Assembly (NCBI GenBank): GCA_023213395.1
Contig: CM041465.1
Location: 121,155,741-121,219,740 of the forward strand
Source: Cycas panzhihuaensis
Lineage: Eukaryota > Cycadophyta
Reading direction: 5' to 3'
Length of the DNA: 64,000 nucleotides
The number at the start of each line of letters is the position of its first letter. The stretch's first letter is position 1. Below are positions 33,291 through 43,870 of this stretch, piece after piece. The position numbers were made by a program, and so were the translations under genes. The notes beneath the pieces were generated by a model that saw only the letters and a list, made by a program, of their open reading frames with translations, was not told where the DNA came from and made no database searches.

Positions 33291-34060
33291 GAAGCTTTAA
33301 GTCAATTTTGCCCTAATGGCCATAGTCATGGGCAGTGACAACTCTAAAACCTTTAAAGAAGCAAGTAACAATCCAACATGGCAGCAAGCCATGCAAGTTG
33401 AAATTGATGCTCTTTAAAAGAACTCAACTTGGGATCTAGTTATTTTACCTCCTGGAAAGAATTTGGTAGACTAGAAATGGGTTTACCAAACCAAGTACAA
33501 TACAGAAGGGGCAGTTGAAAAACACAAAGCTCATTTAGTAGCCAAAGGTTTTTCACAAGTTGACATTATTGACTATATCGAAACCTTCACTCCTGTTGCC
33601 AAGGTGAACACCATTAAAACCATGATAGCTTTAGTAGCAAAATTTGGTTGGCAGATTCATCAAATGGATGTGAAAAGCACCTTTCTAAACAATAACCTTA
33701 AAGAAGAAATCTACATGAAACAACCTCTTGGTTTTATCAATAACCCTAATCTTGTCTGCAAGTTTAAAAAATCTTTATATGGTCTTAAACAAGCTCCACG
33801 AGGTTGCTATACTAAAATCGATGATTATCTTTTACAAAATGGATACACTAAGTGTATTAGTGATCTTAATCTCTATTTTCAAAGACAAAATGATAATGTC
33901 ACTGTTTTAATTCTTTATATGGATAATATTATTATAATTGGTTCTTTACTTTCTCATATTCTTCAGTTAAAATTAATTCTGATGAATAAATTTGAAATGA
34001 TAGACTTAGATCTGTTACATTACTTTTTAGGCTTGCAAATTTGTCAATCAAAGTAAAAAA
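33291..34060 (+). pseudogene. Reverse transcriptase of element E
   Basis: It starts with ALMAIVMGSDNSKTFKEA and the AVEKHKAHLVAKGFSQVD segment, then QMDVKSTFLNNNLKEEIYMK and [18 protein letters not shown]. The catalytic box reads LYMDNIII: YMDN where YVDD is expected, losing the second Asp. The frame 33604-34056 is otherwise open for 150 codons. Confidence 0.88.
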
Positions 34061-34830
34061 ATCACTATTTTTCAACCTAATTATATTATTGATCTAATAA
34101 CAAAGTTTAATATAGATAATGTCAAGCCAACACCTACACCTATACAATTAGGTGTAAAATTAACAATTGATTGTTCATCCCCACCTTGTGACTCTACTTT
34201 ATATCGTTAATTGATAGGTAGTCTAATTTACTTAACCCATACTTGCCTAGATATTTCCTATGTTGTTGCTTTGTGTTCTAGATACATGCAAAAGTCTCAT
34301 GAATCTCATTGGAAAGCAACAAAACGAATTCTAAGATAGTTTAAAGGTATGATTTATCATGGTCTAATATATAATTTCTGTAATACTAACCTGAAATTAA
34401 CAGGAAACATAGATTCTAATTGGGCGGGAGATTTTGATCATAGAAAATCTACAGCTTGTTACATCTTCTTCCTTGATTCCTCACCTATCACATGGTCCAA
34501 TAAGAAAATGCAAGCATTTGCTTTATCTACAACAGAAGTTGAATATCGAGCAATGGTAGAAGTGAGTAAAGAAGCACTTTGGATTAAATCTTTATTAAGT
34601 GAATTTGGTTTGTTCCCTAACTCTTCAATTAAAATTAATGTTGATAATCAAAGTGCGATATCTATTGCTACTAACCTTATTGCATACTCTAGGACAAAAC
34701 ACATAGAATTACATCAGCATTTTATACATAATCTTGTAAATGATAATACTATTAATCTATTTTATTGTCCTTCAGATTTGTAGATTGCAGATATTCTTAC
34801 AAAGCCATTGACAGAAGTAAAGTTTGTCAA
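34061..34830 (+). pseudogene. RNase H of element E
   Basis: The frame 34349-34783 has NIDSNWAGDFDHRKST, TWSNKKMQAFALSTTEVEYR, NVDNQSAISIATN and RTKHIELHQHFIHN. The connection to RT contains stops (near 34057 and 34208). A stop at about 34782 precedes ADILTKPL-like sequence. Confidence 0.88.
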
Positions 34831-34950
34831 ACTCCGAGAATTGTTGAAGATTGAAGAAATCTTCATTAAACGGGGATCATCGTGCTGAAGTCTTCTTTTT
34901 CTTTTTCTTCTTTCTATTTTCAATATCATCCATTGTACAAAATATAACAT

Positions 34951-34960
34951 TAAAGGGAGA
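34951..34960 (+). other. Polypurine tract of element E
   Basis: taaagggaga directly before the 3' LTR. Confidence 0.8.
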
Positions 34961-35204
34961 TGTTAGAATAATGTTATCTTTTAATAAGGTTCCTTTTATA
35001 ATGTCCTTTTATAATGTTACTTTATATTAATTAATTGTATAGCTCGTTGAAATAGACAACCGCTTATTTCAACGAACTTCCATCTTCCTTAATATTCTCT
35101 CCTCCTAGATTTTAGGAGGTTGGTCAGGTTGGTAAAAAATTTAGCTGATGAGGTGGAGGTTGTACGGAGGTTAGGTGGTTGCCATCTAAAAGAGAGAGGA
35201 TGAG
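34961..35204 (+). repeat. 3' LTR of element E, truncated
   Basis: It matches the first ~244 bp of 28436-28859 and then stops at about 35204. The left copy lacks one extra gtccttttataat-type duplication seen here near 35000. Confidence 0.88.
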
Positions 35205-35660
35205 ATGGATCAAATGTAAAGCATGTATCATTGCCAAATCTCAAAGACAACCCTTTCCTCGTAGTTAGTGGAAATCTAGCCAACTTTTGCAGCTTGTACA
35301 CTTAGATATATGCGGTCCTATGCCCATCCCTTTTGTCAAACAGAAGTGGTACTATATTACTTTCATTGATGATTTTACCAAGAAAGTATGGGTTGCTTTT
35401 CTTGCAAAGAAAGATGAAGCTTTTTCTATGTTTCAAGCTTTCAAGGCCCGCATGGAAAATGAATCTGGATTCAAGATCAAAATACTCAGGACTGACAATG
35501 GTGGTGAGTATACATCCAATGAGTTTGAATCGTACCTACGTCAATATGCAATCAAACATCAGACCACTGTTATAGGTACACCCCAGCAAAATGGAGTTGC
35601 CGAGTGCATGAACAGGACCATCATGAACATGGCTTGTGCTATGTTGGTATATAAGAATGT
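35205..35660 (+). pseudogene. Integrase core of element F, first part
   Basis: The frame 35287-35691 has [27 protein letters not shown] (first Asp), LRTDNGGEYTSNEFESYL (second Asp) and QQNGVAECMNRT (Glu kept, the following Arg replaced). All three triad residues are present. The sequence is cut by the solo LTR just after MLVYKNV, and AATGT at 35656-35660 is its target site. Confidence 0.9.
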
Positions 35661-36500
35661 TGTTGACTTGGGTATCTCCATACTGAGATAGGTACACTTG
35701 TCAATGTATCATTGGTAGTCTAGTCTAGGATTCAGTCAACATGTTTCATACACTTAGATCGACACAGATTTATTCACAATCCCATATAACAATGTCACAG
35801 ATACACACAACGGTATATAAACAACAAATATCCAGTATTCAATACTCATAGAACACATAGAATCATCATTTTCCACGTAACTCTTCCTTTATTAAGCAAT
35901 AAGTCTTTATACAACAGGTGCTGGAATGCATTCCAACCATATACACTAAGGTTGTCATATACATTCCCAGAAGGTGTGCATCCTGATACACTGCTCTATA
36001 CTGCTAGTACATGTGCTGGCTACTGTACCACCGCATGTTTGGAATACTCGGCTCTCACCCTACTGGAATGGTCCTTGTGGAGTCCCTTAAATGTGCCTTC
36101 TTTGTGTCCTTTTGTTGAAGGGTTATAAATCCCTATCATAATTGTACCCTTTTAGCCATATGTATGCCTCTTTGTTAATCATTAGTTAATCACCTTAACT
36201 ACTATCTTATCCATCCATATGTTCGTACGTACATATCTAGGTGCTGATGACATCATATGGGGTATCCTTTGACCAAGATTTGCCGTGCGTACCTTTTCTG
36301 TCTACTTGCATACCACAGAAGGTACGTATACAGTGTTGTGTACCTTTTTAGGTACGCACTTGTCATACGTACCCAAAATGTTGATTTTCCGCTTTTTCTG
36401 CCTCATACGTACCTCTGTATGGTCCATACCTGCACCTCCATGGTCACACAACCTTCCTCTGGTATCCACATAGCCTAGTGTGTCAAAATATGTCTCAACA
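35661..36500. mobile_element. Solo LTR (S) in the integrase of element F
   Basis: 840 bp starting tgttga and ending tcaaca, a perfect 6-bp inverted terminal repeat, flanked by perfect AATGT duplications (35656-35660 and 36501-36505). F integrase codons resume immediately after it. No internal coding region, so this is a solo LTR from LTR-LTR recombination, or less likely an LTR-like non-autonomous element. Its 3' half (36225-36420) carries about six tacgtac or gtacg motifs. Orientation and superfamily are not determined. Confidence 0.88.
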
Positions 36501-36980
36501 AATGTCCCTATCTATGTTTGCGCTGAGGCTATCTGGACTGCTGTGTATTGCATCAACACTGTTAGTCCCTCCAAGCTCGACCCCTCTCCACATGAAATTT
36601 GGTATGGACAAACCTCGTCTATCTCCCACTTCAAAATTTTTGGCTCTACTTGTTATGCTTACATTCTGGAGGAACATAGAAACGAGCTCCAAGATAGAGC
36701 CCTCAAAGGCATCTTTGTCGGATACCCTATGGACAAAAAGGGTACAAGGTTTCCATACCTTCACAACGCAAAATCATCATCACTAGGAATGTTATCTTTG
36801 CGGAGACTAAAGATCAATTACTCATACTTGACTCCAAGACGCCTTCATACCAATTTAATGATGCTACTGAATTTGATGTCCAGATTCCAAAATTTAGGGG
36901 GGGGAGATGCTCAATAGTTGCTCAAAATCTTGGAATCTGACAATAGAGCCTGAAAGGATACAAGTTGTGACTCCCATCCA
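36501..36980 (+). pseudogene. Integrase C-terminal part of element F
   Basis: It continues from the solo LTR with PIYVCAEAIWTAVYCINTV, SPSKLDPSPHEIWYGQ and SHFKIFGSTCYAYILEEHRN, then GIFVGYPMDKKG. Frameshifts follow near 36750 and 36900. The apparent start at 36480 lies inside the solo LTR and is an accident of the insertion. Confidence 0.87.
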
Positions 36981-38145
36981 ATGTGTACACATCCAACACC
37001 ATCATTTGCAGACAACCAAGTTGACAAATGTAAAGCCATAGCAGAAGGATCATCTTCTCCAATATCTGTGGCTGGCCCATCTTCTCTAGCATCGTCAACT
37101 TCCTCCGTGCCAAACATTTCAGATGATCCTTTTCAGGATCAAAGCGAAGACCAAGAGGCCTTGGAAATGAAAACCTCATTCCCAACTCGAGGTTTTCGTG
37201 AAGCCTACCAGCTACACAAGGACATGCAATCAGATGAGGTAGGCAAAACTGACACTAGAAGTGCCGATAGAGTAAGGATGCATGAATCACCTTCCGTTGA
37301 GCTTGAATCAAAAGAACTGCACCTTGCTCTTAATGAAGAGCCCCTAACGTACCAAGAAGTTGTAAAGCATGTAGCTTGGAGAAATGCCATGAACGAAGAG
37401 TACCAATCTCTTATAAAAAACGGTACATGGGAGCTTGTTGATCTACCACTTGAAAGAAAGGTAGTTCAAAACAAATGGGTGTTAAAAAACAAGTACAGAT
37501 TAGATGGCACTTGAAAAACACAAGGCGAGGTTGGTAGCAAAAGGATTCACGCAAAGGGAAGGCATTGACTACACTGAAATCTTTGCTCCTACAAGCAAGT
37601 CGCCTACAATCAGAACTCTCATTGCCTTCGTTGCTCAACAGGGTTGGAAAATCCAGCAACTCGACGTTAAGATCGTATTTCTCAATGGGGACCTTAAAGA
37701 AGAAATTTACATGGATCATCTAGAAGGATACGAGATTGTCGGTCAGGAGTATAAGGTTAACAAGCTAAAAAAGTCCTTGTACGGCCTAAAACAAGCCCCT
37801 TGTGCTTGGTTTACTAAGTTGTTTGAAAGAATGAGGCAACTTGGATATCAAGATATTGATGCAACATTATTTATCAAGCACCAAAATGATAAAGTCAATT
37901 ACCTCTTAATCTTTGTGGATGATATGCTAATAATGGGAAATAGTGAACAAGTAATCAACCAACTGAGGAAGGATCTTGCTAAAGCTTTTGAATTGTCTGA
38001 CCTCCGGTTGATGAAATATTACTTGGGAATTGAAGTAACTCAAAAGAATGGCAAAATCTCTCTCCCAAGAAAAATATATCAACGATCTTCTGACAAAGTT
38101 TCAGTTGGAAGGAGGTCGAACAATGGCTACACCTATGGAACCTAA
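36981..38145 (+). pseudogene. Linker and reverse transcriptase of element F
   Basis: The frame 36981-37514 holds the Ser/Pro-rich linker (NISDDPFQDQSEDQEAL) and the RT start (AWRNAMNEEYQSLIKNGTWE). One frameshift at about 37510 leads to 37504-38145, with [58 protein letters not shown] and the catalytic LLIFVDDMLIMG. FVDD is present with both Asp residues. Only two frame breaks separate the pieces. Confidence 0.9.
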
Positions 38146-38559
38146 TGCTAAACTCTCAACTGATGGTGACAATAGGGAGGCAGACGCAACACTGTATAGG
38201 CAACTTGTAGGTAGTCTCATCTATACTACTAACACAAGGCCAGATATTGCACCCTCTGTCAGCATTCTTGCAAGGTTCATGACAAATCGTAAGCAGAATC
38301 ATTGGCAAGCTGCAATACGAGTGTTGAGGTACTTGAAGATGACCAACAAATATGGTCTGTTGTATGAACCTAATGCAGAATTTAAACTTTATGCATACAC
38401 AGACCCAGACTTTGCTGGAGATAAAGGCACAGGAAGATCTACATTTGGGTACGTAACATTTCTTGGAACAACACCAATATCATGGAGATCTAGATGGCAG
38501 AAGATAGTTGTAGACTCAACTACCGAAGCTGAATATATTGCTGCTTCTGAGACAAGCAA
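38048..38559 (+). pseudogene. RNase H of element F, part before gypsy G
   Basis: The 38048-38593 frame reads YINDLLTKFQLEGGRTMATP, LYRQLVGSLIYTTNTRPDIA, YTDPDFAGDKGTGRST and DSTTEAEYIAASETS. The last codons of the open frame (NVAEAFNLIQK) belong to the G LTR, which starts at 38560. The domain resumes at 51318. Confidence 0.92.
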
Positions 38560-39095
38560 TGTAGCGGAAGCTTTTAACTTAATTCAGAAATAACACAAAG
38601 ATTCGCAGATACTGGTCTAATATAGGTTCGAACAGATCTCTTCAATCTCAAATAATAATGAATATTGGAAATTCACCATAAAACACCGAAATAAAGTAAT
38701 GGAAATAGTACAAATAAAGGTAAATATATTGTCCAAAATAATATTGGAAGTACCAAAAAATGTGTAACAAAATATCCTTACTGAGTGCCTTCCTTTCGAA
38801 GTGGGAATCCTCCAAATATCTTAGGCCAAAAGACCAAGCCAACTACAGCCCTAGAGCCAAAAATGTAAAAGAGATCCAACCAAAGTGATGATCCAAAATG
38901 AGGGCTCTACTCCCTATTTATAATGGTCAATTATTATCTTGTTTGAAGTTGGCTGACTAGGGCAACATCGGAGTGAATCATTAATGAAGTCAGCCAGAAA
39001 ACTGGCTTACTAGTCAGCTAATATTCATACACTCATTTGTGGGGTTTAAGTCGGTTGACAGGCCCCTAAAGAGGGGGTTTTCCTGGAACGCAACA
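38560..39095 (-). repeat. 3' LTR of element G
   Basis: 536 bp from TGTAGCGGAAGC to AACGCAACA. The minus-strand purine tract (aggggggagact, 39096-39107) adjoins it inside. A TATAAATAGGGA sequence on the minus strand (about 38912-38923) is a good TATA-box candidate. Confidence 0.93.
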
Positions 39096-39149
39096 AGTCT
39101 CCCCCCTGAAAACAATGCTTTGCCTTCAAAGCATTGGTAGCTTTGGAAA

Positions 39150-40703
39150 TTATTGTATCCATTTGTCTGAGTCCCATGTCGCGTCTGCTATATCCAATGT
39201 TTGCCATTTTATGAGGTACTCTTTGATTTGTCTTGTTTGAAGTTCCCTAGTGCAAATTTGGAGTATCCCTTCTGGTTCTAGTATAATTTGTCCTTCTTCA
39301 TTGGGTTCTGGCAAAGATGTTTGTGGTACTATTTTGTCGCCAATCTTTTTCTTCAGGCATGAAACATGGAAGGTATCATGGATCTTGCATGTTGTCTGTA
39401 AATTAAGTTTGTTGGCTACTTCCCTGATTTTGTCAAGTATTTGATATGGTCCAAAATATCGGGGAGCAAGCTTTTGTGTCTTCGTCTTGCTCAATGACGT
39501 TTGTTTGTATGGTTGCAACTGGAGAAAAACCCAATCATCTTTCTGGAAGCTCCTTTTCGATCGCTGGTTCCGCTGTCGCTTTATTCTGTTCCTTGCCATT
39601 GCCAAATTATCCTTAAGAATTATAATCGTGTCTTCCATTTGCTTTTGGTGTTCTTGGACAGTTTGAACCTGGGATGATCCATTCCATGTCAATAGAGATG
39701 GCGGCTGGTATCCGTAAAGAGCCTGGAATGGCGTCATCTTGGTGGAAGAGTGGTATGTTGTATTATACCACCACTCAGCTAGGTGCAGCCACTTGTGCCA
39801 CTGATTTTGTTTATCTGAGTAGAAATTCCTCAAATAACCTTCTAGACATTTGTTGACTATCTCTGTCTGTCCATCAGTTTGGGGATGATACACTGTGCTC
39901 ACGTGTAATTTTGTACCTACAATTCTAAATAAATCCTTCCAAAATTTGCTGGTGAACTTTGGATCCCTATCGTTAACAATAGTTTTAGGAAACCCATGTG
40001 GTCTATGAATTTCTTTCATGTATAGTTCCGCCACGTCACTTGCCTTCACTATTGACTGTAGCCCTTGAAAATGACTATACTTTGTTAATCTATCGACTAT
40101 GACAAAGATTGCATCTTTACCTTCTGATTTTGGGAGACCTGTAATAAAATCCATTGAAATTTCTTCCCATTTTTGGTTGGGAATTGGTAGGGGTTGTAGG
40201 AGACTTGGGGTCTTTACACATTCTACCGTATTTCGTTGACAAGTATCACATTCTGTCACGAGTTTTTGAACGTCTGATTTCAAGCCCTTCCAAAAGTACA
40301 ATGCTTTTATCTTTCGATATGTCTTGTCTATACCGATGTGGCCTGCTTCTCGGACCAAATGTGCTTCTTGCAGTATAATTTCCTTCAATTTGGGAATTTT
40401 GGGAATACAGATTTTACCATTCCTAAGAATTAGATTGCCCTTTTGTTGGTATTTATCTGAATAGCTTCCCTTGATGTTATCTAGGAGTTTTTGGTATCTT
40501 GGATCTGCCATATATTCAATTTTGATGGATATTAACCATGAGGGCATAATTGTTGATATCAATTGTAACGAAGGAACTTCTTTCGTTTCATCTGGGATTC
40601 GTGATAATGTGTTTGCTATAGTATTCTCTTTGCCTTTCTTGTATACTATTGTGAAATCAAAATTCTGCAACTTACTAACCCATTTTTGTTGCTCATCGGA
40701 CAC
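39150..40703 (-). CDS. Integrase and chromodomain of element G
   Basis: 517 open codons. The N-terminal end is the RNase H tail and tether (VYKKGKENTIANTLSR). The zinc domain has HIGIDKTYRKI and CDTCQRN. The catalytic core shows SMDFITGLPKS and VIVDRLTKYSHF (first Asp), VNDRDPKFTSKFW (second Asp) and YHPQTDGQTEIVNK (Glu), so the DDE triad is complete. The C-terminal 40 residues (ICTRELQTRQIKEYLIKW, then ATWDSDKW) look like a chromodomain, which in chromoviruses guides integration to chromatin. It is the longest apparently intact retroelement frame in the window, though it is part of a broken polyprotein. Confidence 0.92.
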   Translation of the reverse strand: MSDEQQKWVSKLQNFDFTIVYKKGKENTIANTLSRIPDETKEVPSLQLISTIMPSWLISIKIEYMADPRYQKLLDNIKGSYSDKYQQKGNLILRNGKICIPKIPKLKEIILQEAHLVREAGHIGIDKTYRKIKALYFWKGLKSDVQKLVTECDTCQRNTVECVKTPSLLQPLPIPNQKWEEISMDFITGLPKSEGKDAIFVIVDRLTKYSHFQGLQSIVKASDVAELYMKEIHRPHGFPKTIVNDRDPKFTSKFWKDLFRIVGTKLHVSTVYHPQTDGQTEIVNKCLEGYLRNFYSDKQNQWHKWLHLAEWWYNTTYHSSTKMTPFQALYGYQPPSLLTWNGSSQVQTVQEHQKQMEDTIIILKDNLAMARNRIKRQRNQRSKRSFQKDDWVFLQLQPYKQTSLSKTKTQKLAPRYFGPYQILDKIREVANKLNLQTTCKIHDTFHVSCLKKKIGDKIVPQTSLPEPNEEGQIILEPEGILQICTRELQTRQIKEYLIKWQTLDIADATWDSDKWIQ

Positions 40704-41128
40704 AATGTCTTCTGTCTAAGGAAGTATTTTAGACTATCATGATCCGTGCGCACTTGAAAGGAATTTCCCAATAGATATTGTCGCCATTACTAGATGGCGT
40801 GCATGATAGCAAGCATCTCCTTATCATAGATGGGATTGAGTTTTTCTCTGTTATTTAACTTCCGATTCTCATAAGCTATTGGTCTTTCATCTTGGAGTAA
40901 GACTGCTCCTATTCCGAATCTCGATGCATCACACTCCAATACGAACGGTTTCGAAAAATCAGGTGTTGTTAAGACTGGAGCTATTATCATGGCCTTCTGA
41001 AGATTACCAAAAGCTTCTTCTGCTTTCAAGTTCCAAGCAAATGCATCTTTCTTTGTTAAATTCGTGAGTGGTGCTGCTAGGTGTGCATAACCCTTTATGA
41101 ACTTCCTAACAAACCCTGTTGTCCCCAA
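40704..41128 (-). pseudogene. RNase H of element G
   Basis: RT connection and RNase H: FVRKFIKGYAHLAAPLTNLT, then ECDASRFGIGAVLLQDERPI (catalytic Asp in the CDAS motif) and ELNPIYDKEMLAI-like sequence with Lys for Glu at the start. A frame break near 40720-40790 separates it from the integrase frame. Confidence 0.88.
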
Positions 41129-41546
41129 GTATCCTCGAACTGCTGTAACACTTGTTGAGGTTGGCCAATTGACAATTGTTTGTATTTTCTTTGGGTCAAT
41201 CCTTATACCTTCTCTAGTTATGATATGGCATAAGTATTATAGTTCTTCTTTTGCAAACGAACATTTCTTCTTGTTGGCAAAGAATTGATTATTGCGCAAA
41301 ATTTCGAAAACGATTTTCAGATGTTGTAGATGCTCTTCCCATGTCTTACTATAGATTAAGATATCATCAAAGAAAATTAACACGAATTTGCGTAGCATTT
41401 GCCTGAAGATATCGTTCATGGTGCTCTGAAATATTGCCAGCGTGTTTGTTAATCCAAATGGAATTACCTTAAATTCGAATAGGCCTTCATGTGTTCTGAA
41501 CGTTGTCTTGTAGATGTCTTCTTCTCTTATCCGGATTTGATGATAT
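41129..41546 (-). pseudogene. Reverse transcriptase of element G, C-terminal side
   Basis: The frame 41237-41419 includes MNDIFRQMLRKFVLIFFDDI, the catalytic FFDD box with both Asp, and HLKIVFEILRNNQFFANKKK. It is cut at 41546 by copia I; GATAT at 41542-41546 is the target site. The N-terminal half is at 48581 onward. Confidence 0.9.
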
Positions 41547-42122
41547 TGTTAAACCTTATGTTTAAATGTTAAGTGAATGTACTTTTATTTTTCATGTAAT
41601 ATATGCACTTTATACTTTAGGGGTGACTTATCACTTAAGTGATAAAGTGCACACCCACATTCTTTCTAGTGACACAACGTTGTCACTAAAGGGTCAATGG
41701 ACCCTCATGCACCTTTTTTGAGTAATCCAAGTGATGTATCTTGGATGTTTGACACTTGTCAAACATCCAAGGCCTTAGGTGAGGATCCAAGCACTTTTGC
41801 TCATGATCCAAGTCATGTATCTTGGATGTTTGACACTTGTCAAACATCCAAGGCCTTAGGTCTCTCATTTCACTCTATATAAAGAGACCTCTCCTCATTG
41901 TCTCATAAGGAGAGTTGGAGTCAGATTGTTGTGCTATCGGTTGCTAATCAAACTGTTTCTTCTTGGGAGGTTGGACCAATTCCAACTCCACATATTGGGT
42001 ATCATTTTCTCTTGCTCCTATTTCTCTTTATGCTCTTTATGGTTCATGCTTTCATGCATTTATAGTATTGTGATTGTACTTATGATCTTGGGATTAATGT
42101 GGCCTAATGCCCATTTTCCACA
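41547..42122 (+). repeat. 5' LTR of element I
   Basis: 576 bp from TGTTAAACC to TTTTCCACA. It contains an 18-bp palindrome (ttatcacttaagtgataa, about 41628-41645), a 14-bp stem-loop gggtc...gaccc at 41691-41704, and two copies of a 14-bp-arm hairpin whose arms read cttggatgtttgac. A TATA box, tatataaa, lies at 41876-41883. Confidence 0.94.
41876..41883 (+). promoter_or_regulatory. TATA box of element I LTR
   Basis: ctatataaagagacc is a near-consensus plant TATA box, placed 3' of the hairpin pair. Its copy in the 3' LTR is at 48328-48335. Transcription would start roughly 30 bp downstream. Confidence 0.7.
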
Positions 42123-42124
42123 TT

Positions 42125-42137
42125 TGGCATCAGAGCC
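42125..42137 (+). other. Primer-binding site of element I
   Basis: tggcatcagagcc, two bases after the LTR. An initiator tRNA-Met site with the same C variant as element P. Confidence 0.9.
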
Positions 42138-43870
42138 TTAAGGTCTCTGTTTAAGCACTGTTCTTTTATCTCTGTCATTTGTTGTTTGGAGGACGGCCAA
42201 GTCCGCATTCCTTATCGAGCAAGATTCCGTCATCATCAAGAAGATTCTGCCGCCTACTAGCCACCGCCAACTCAATCGCCCTTGAGATCGCCAAATCAAC
42301 ACTCAAAAGGTCGCCAAATCAAGACTCGAAGGTCGCCAAATCAAGACTCGAAGATCGCCAAATCAAGACTCACTTGGCTGTCCATCTCAAAGACTTGATC
42401 GTGCTAACTCAAGACTTTAGCAGTCACGACTCATCATTTCGGATTAATACTCAAGACTTTAGCAGCTTACTCACCGCCAAATAAGCGATCCCATCGCTAA
42501 ATCGGCGATCGATCATCGCCAAATCAGCGATCCATCGCCAACTCAAGATCCCAAAGATTGCTACCTCGGTGACAACTCAAAGATGGAGTGACAACGCAGT
42601 TAGCTTGATCGTCTACGTTCTACTCACCAAGACTCGGTGTCCAAAGACTCAAACGCGCCAAATCAGCGATCCATCGCTAACTCAAGACTCTTCATTTCGG
42701 CTCCATCTCACCGCCAACTCAAAGATTGGAAGATCAATCACTTGATAGCATTTTTTCTAACAAAATGCCCTTTTTCTCATGAAATTCAAATCTCCTTTTT
42801 AGCATATTTTGATCAATATGCTCATGTGAATTCTCTTTTAAAAGATTTTAAGAGATTTTTTAAATTTCTTAAGGGGAAATTTTAAAAAGACTTTAAGTCT
42901 TTATATTTGGCCTACTTAAAGTTTTTTTACATTGGCACTCTTGATTCTCAAAAAGTACTTGTGTACTTCTTTGTTTTAAGCTTTTTCACACTTTCATGCT
43001 ATTAAAGCATCATTGGGCTTAATTGTTGTGATCAAGAGGAATATTTTCATTGTAAAGGTGAAGAAAATTACCACCTAACCGGTTTTGGCACCTTGCATGG
43101 TGACCTTGACCTTCTTCTCATTCAAAAGGAAGGCTCATTGTGAAAAGTAATAAAATCACCTTTTTCTTGTTGGATTGTTGAGACATTTTAAGTCTCAACA
43201 ATTCTGTGGAGTTTGTGTTGGACTTTGGAGCAATTTCTTGAGTACATTTCATCATTTCATCGATTTTGGAGCTTAAAAGGAACCCTCTTTTCTTTGTCAC
43301 CAAAGGTTCCTTACATCGCTTTTAAGTACTCAAAGTACTTTATCATTGTACTCAAGCATACATAGCACCTCACTTGGATCTAAAGCACTTGAAACTGCTT
43401 TTGTGCTCATTCTTTGTAAGCCAAAAGGCATAAAAATCCAAGTAAGAAGATTCACTTACACTTGTTTAAAAGTGAACTTAAAACTTGGAGAGGCTCGAAA
43501 AGGTTCAAACCTTGCCTCTAAATTAACCTTAAGCTTGGTGCATTCCCTAGGAGACCAACCGACTGCACGGTGCAGTACCCGACAATTAAGGTTGCTTGAG
43601 GGAAAGGAGGTTGAAAAGGGTGTTATTGGGTTTGTGAATCCTGTGGAAAGCATGGTACGTCCATGCGGATCAACCCTACCGCCTTGTCCTAGATTTAACT
43701 TGGTCCTCCACCTCATTAGCTGTAGTCCTCCACCTCTCTTCACCCCATTGGTTGTTGGATCTTCTTGTAAGATCGGGACTAGTGGTGTTGTTTGAAGGTG
43801 GGTCTTAAGCGGCAAGCTTTTGAAGTCTCCAAGTTATCTCGTTAGCTTCAAGTGTTACTCAAGTGGAAAG
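42138..43870 (+). other. Leader of element I, with short repeats
   Basis: 1.7-kb leader. At 42287-42374 a 22-bp unit based on gtcgccaaatcaagactcga occurs four times in tandem. At 42480-42720 variants of cgccaaatcagcgatccatcgc recur. The 149-codon frame at 43346-43795 overlaps a long antisense frame and has no family motif, so it is not called as a gene. Confidence 0.75.

Larger units (their letters stand above)
28436..35204 (+). mobile_element. Ty1/copia element E, 3' LTR truncated
   Basis: The 5' LTR (28436-28859, 424 bp), primer site, long leader, gag, protease, integrase, RT, RNase H, purine tract and the first ~244 bp of the 3' LTR are collinear. The 3' LTR ends abruptly at about 35204 against integrase sequence of element F. 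No target duplication can be scored because the right end is gone. Every catalytic centre examined is damaged, so E is an old, dead copy. Confidence 0.92.

Noticed and set aside
41686-41882. Overlapping open frames across the hairpin repeats in the LTR of I
   Set aside because: They reflect the inverted repeats; identical frames recur on the opposite strand and in the other LTR.
43346-43795. 149-codon open frame in the leader of element I
   Set aside because: No family motif, overlaps a 119-codon antisense frame in the same stretch, and lies between primer site and gag.
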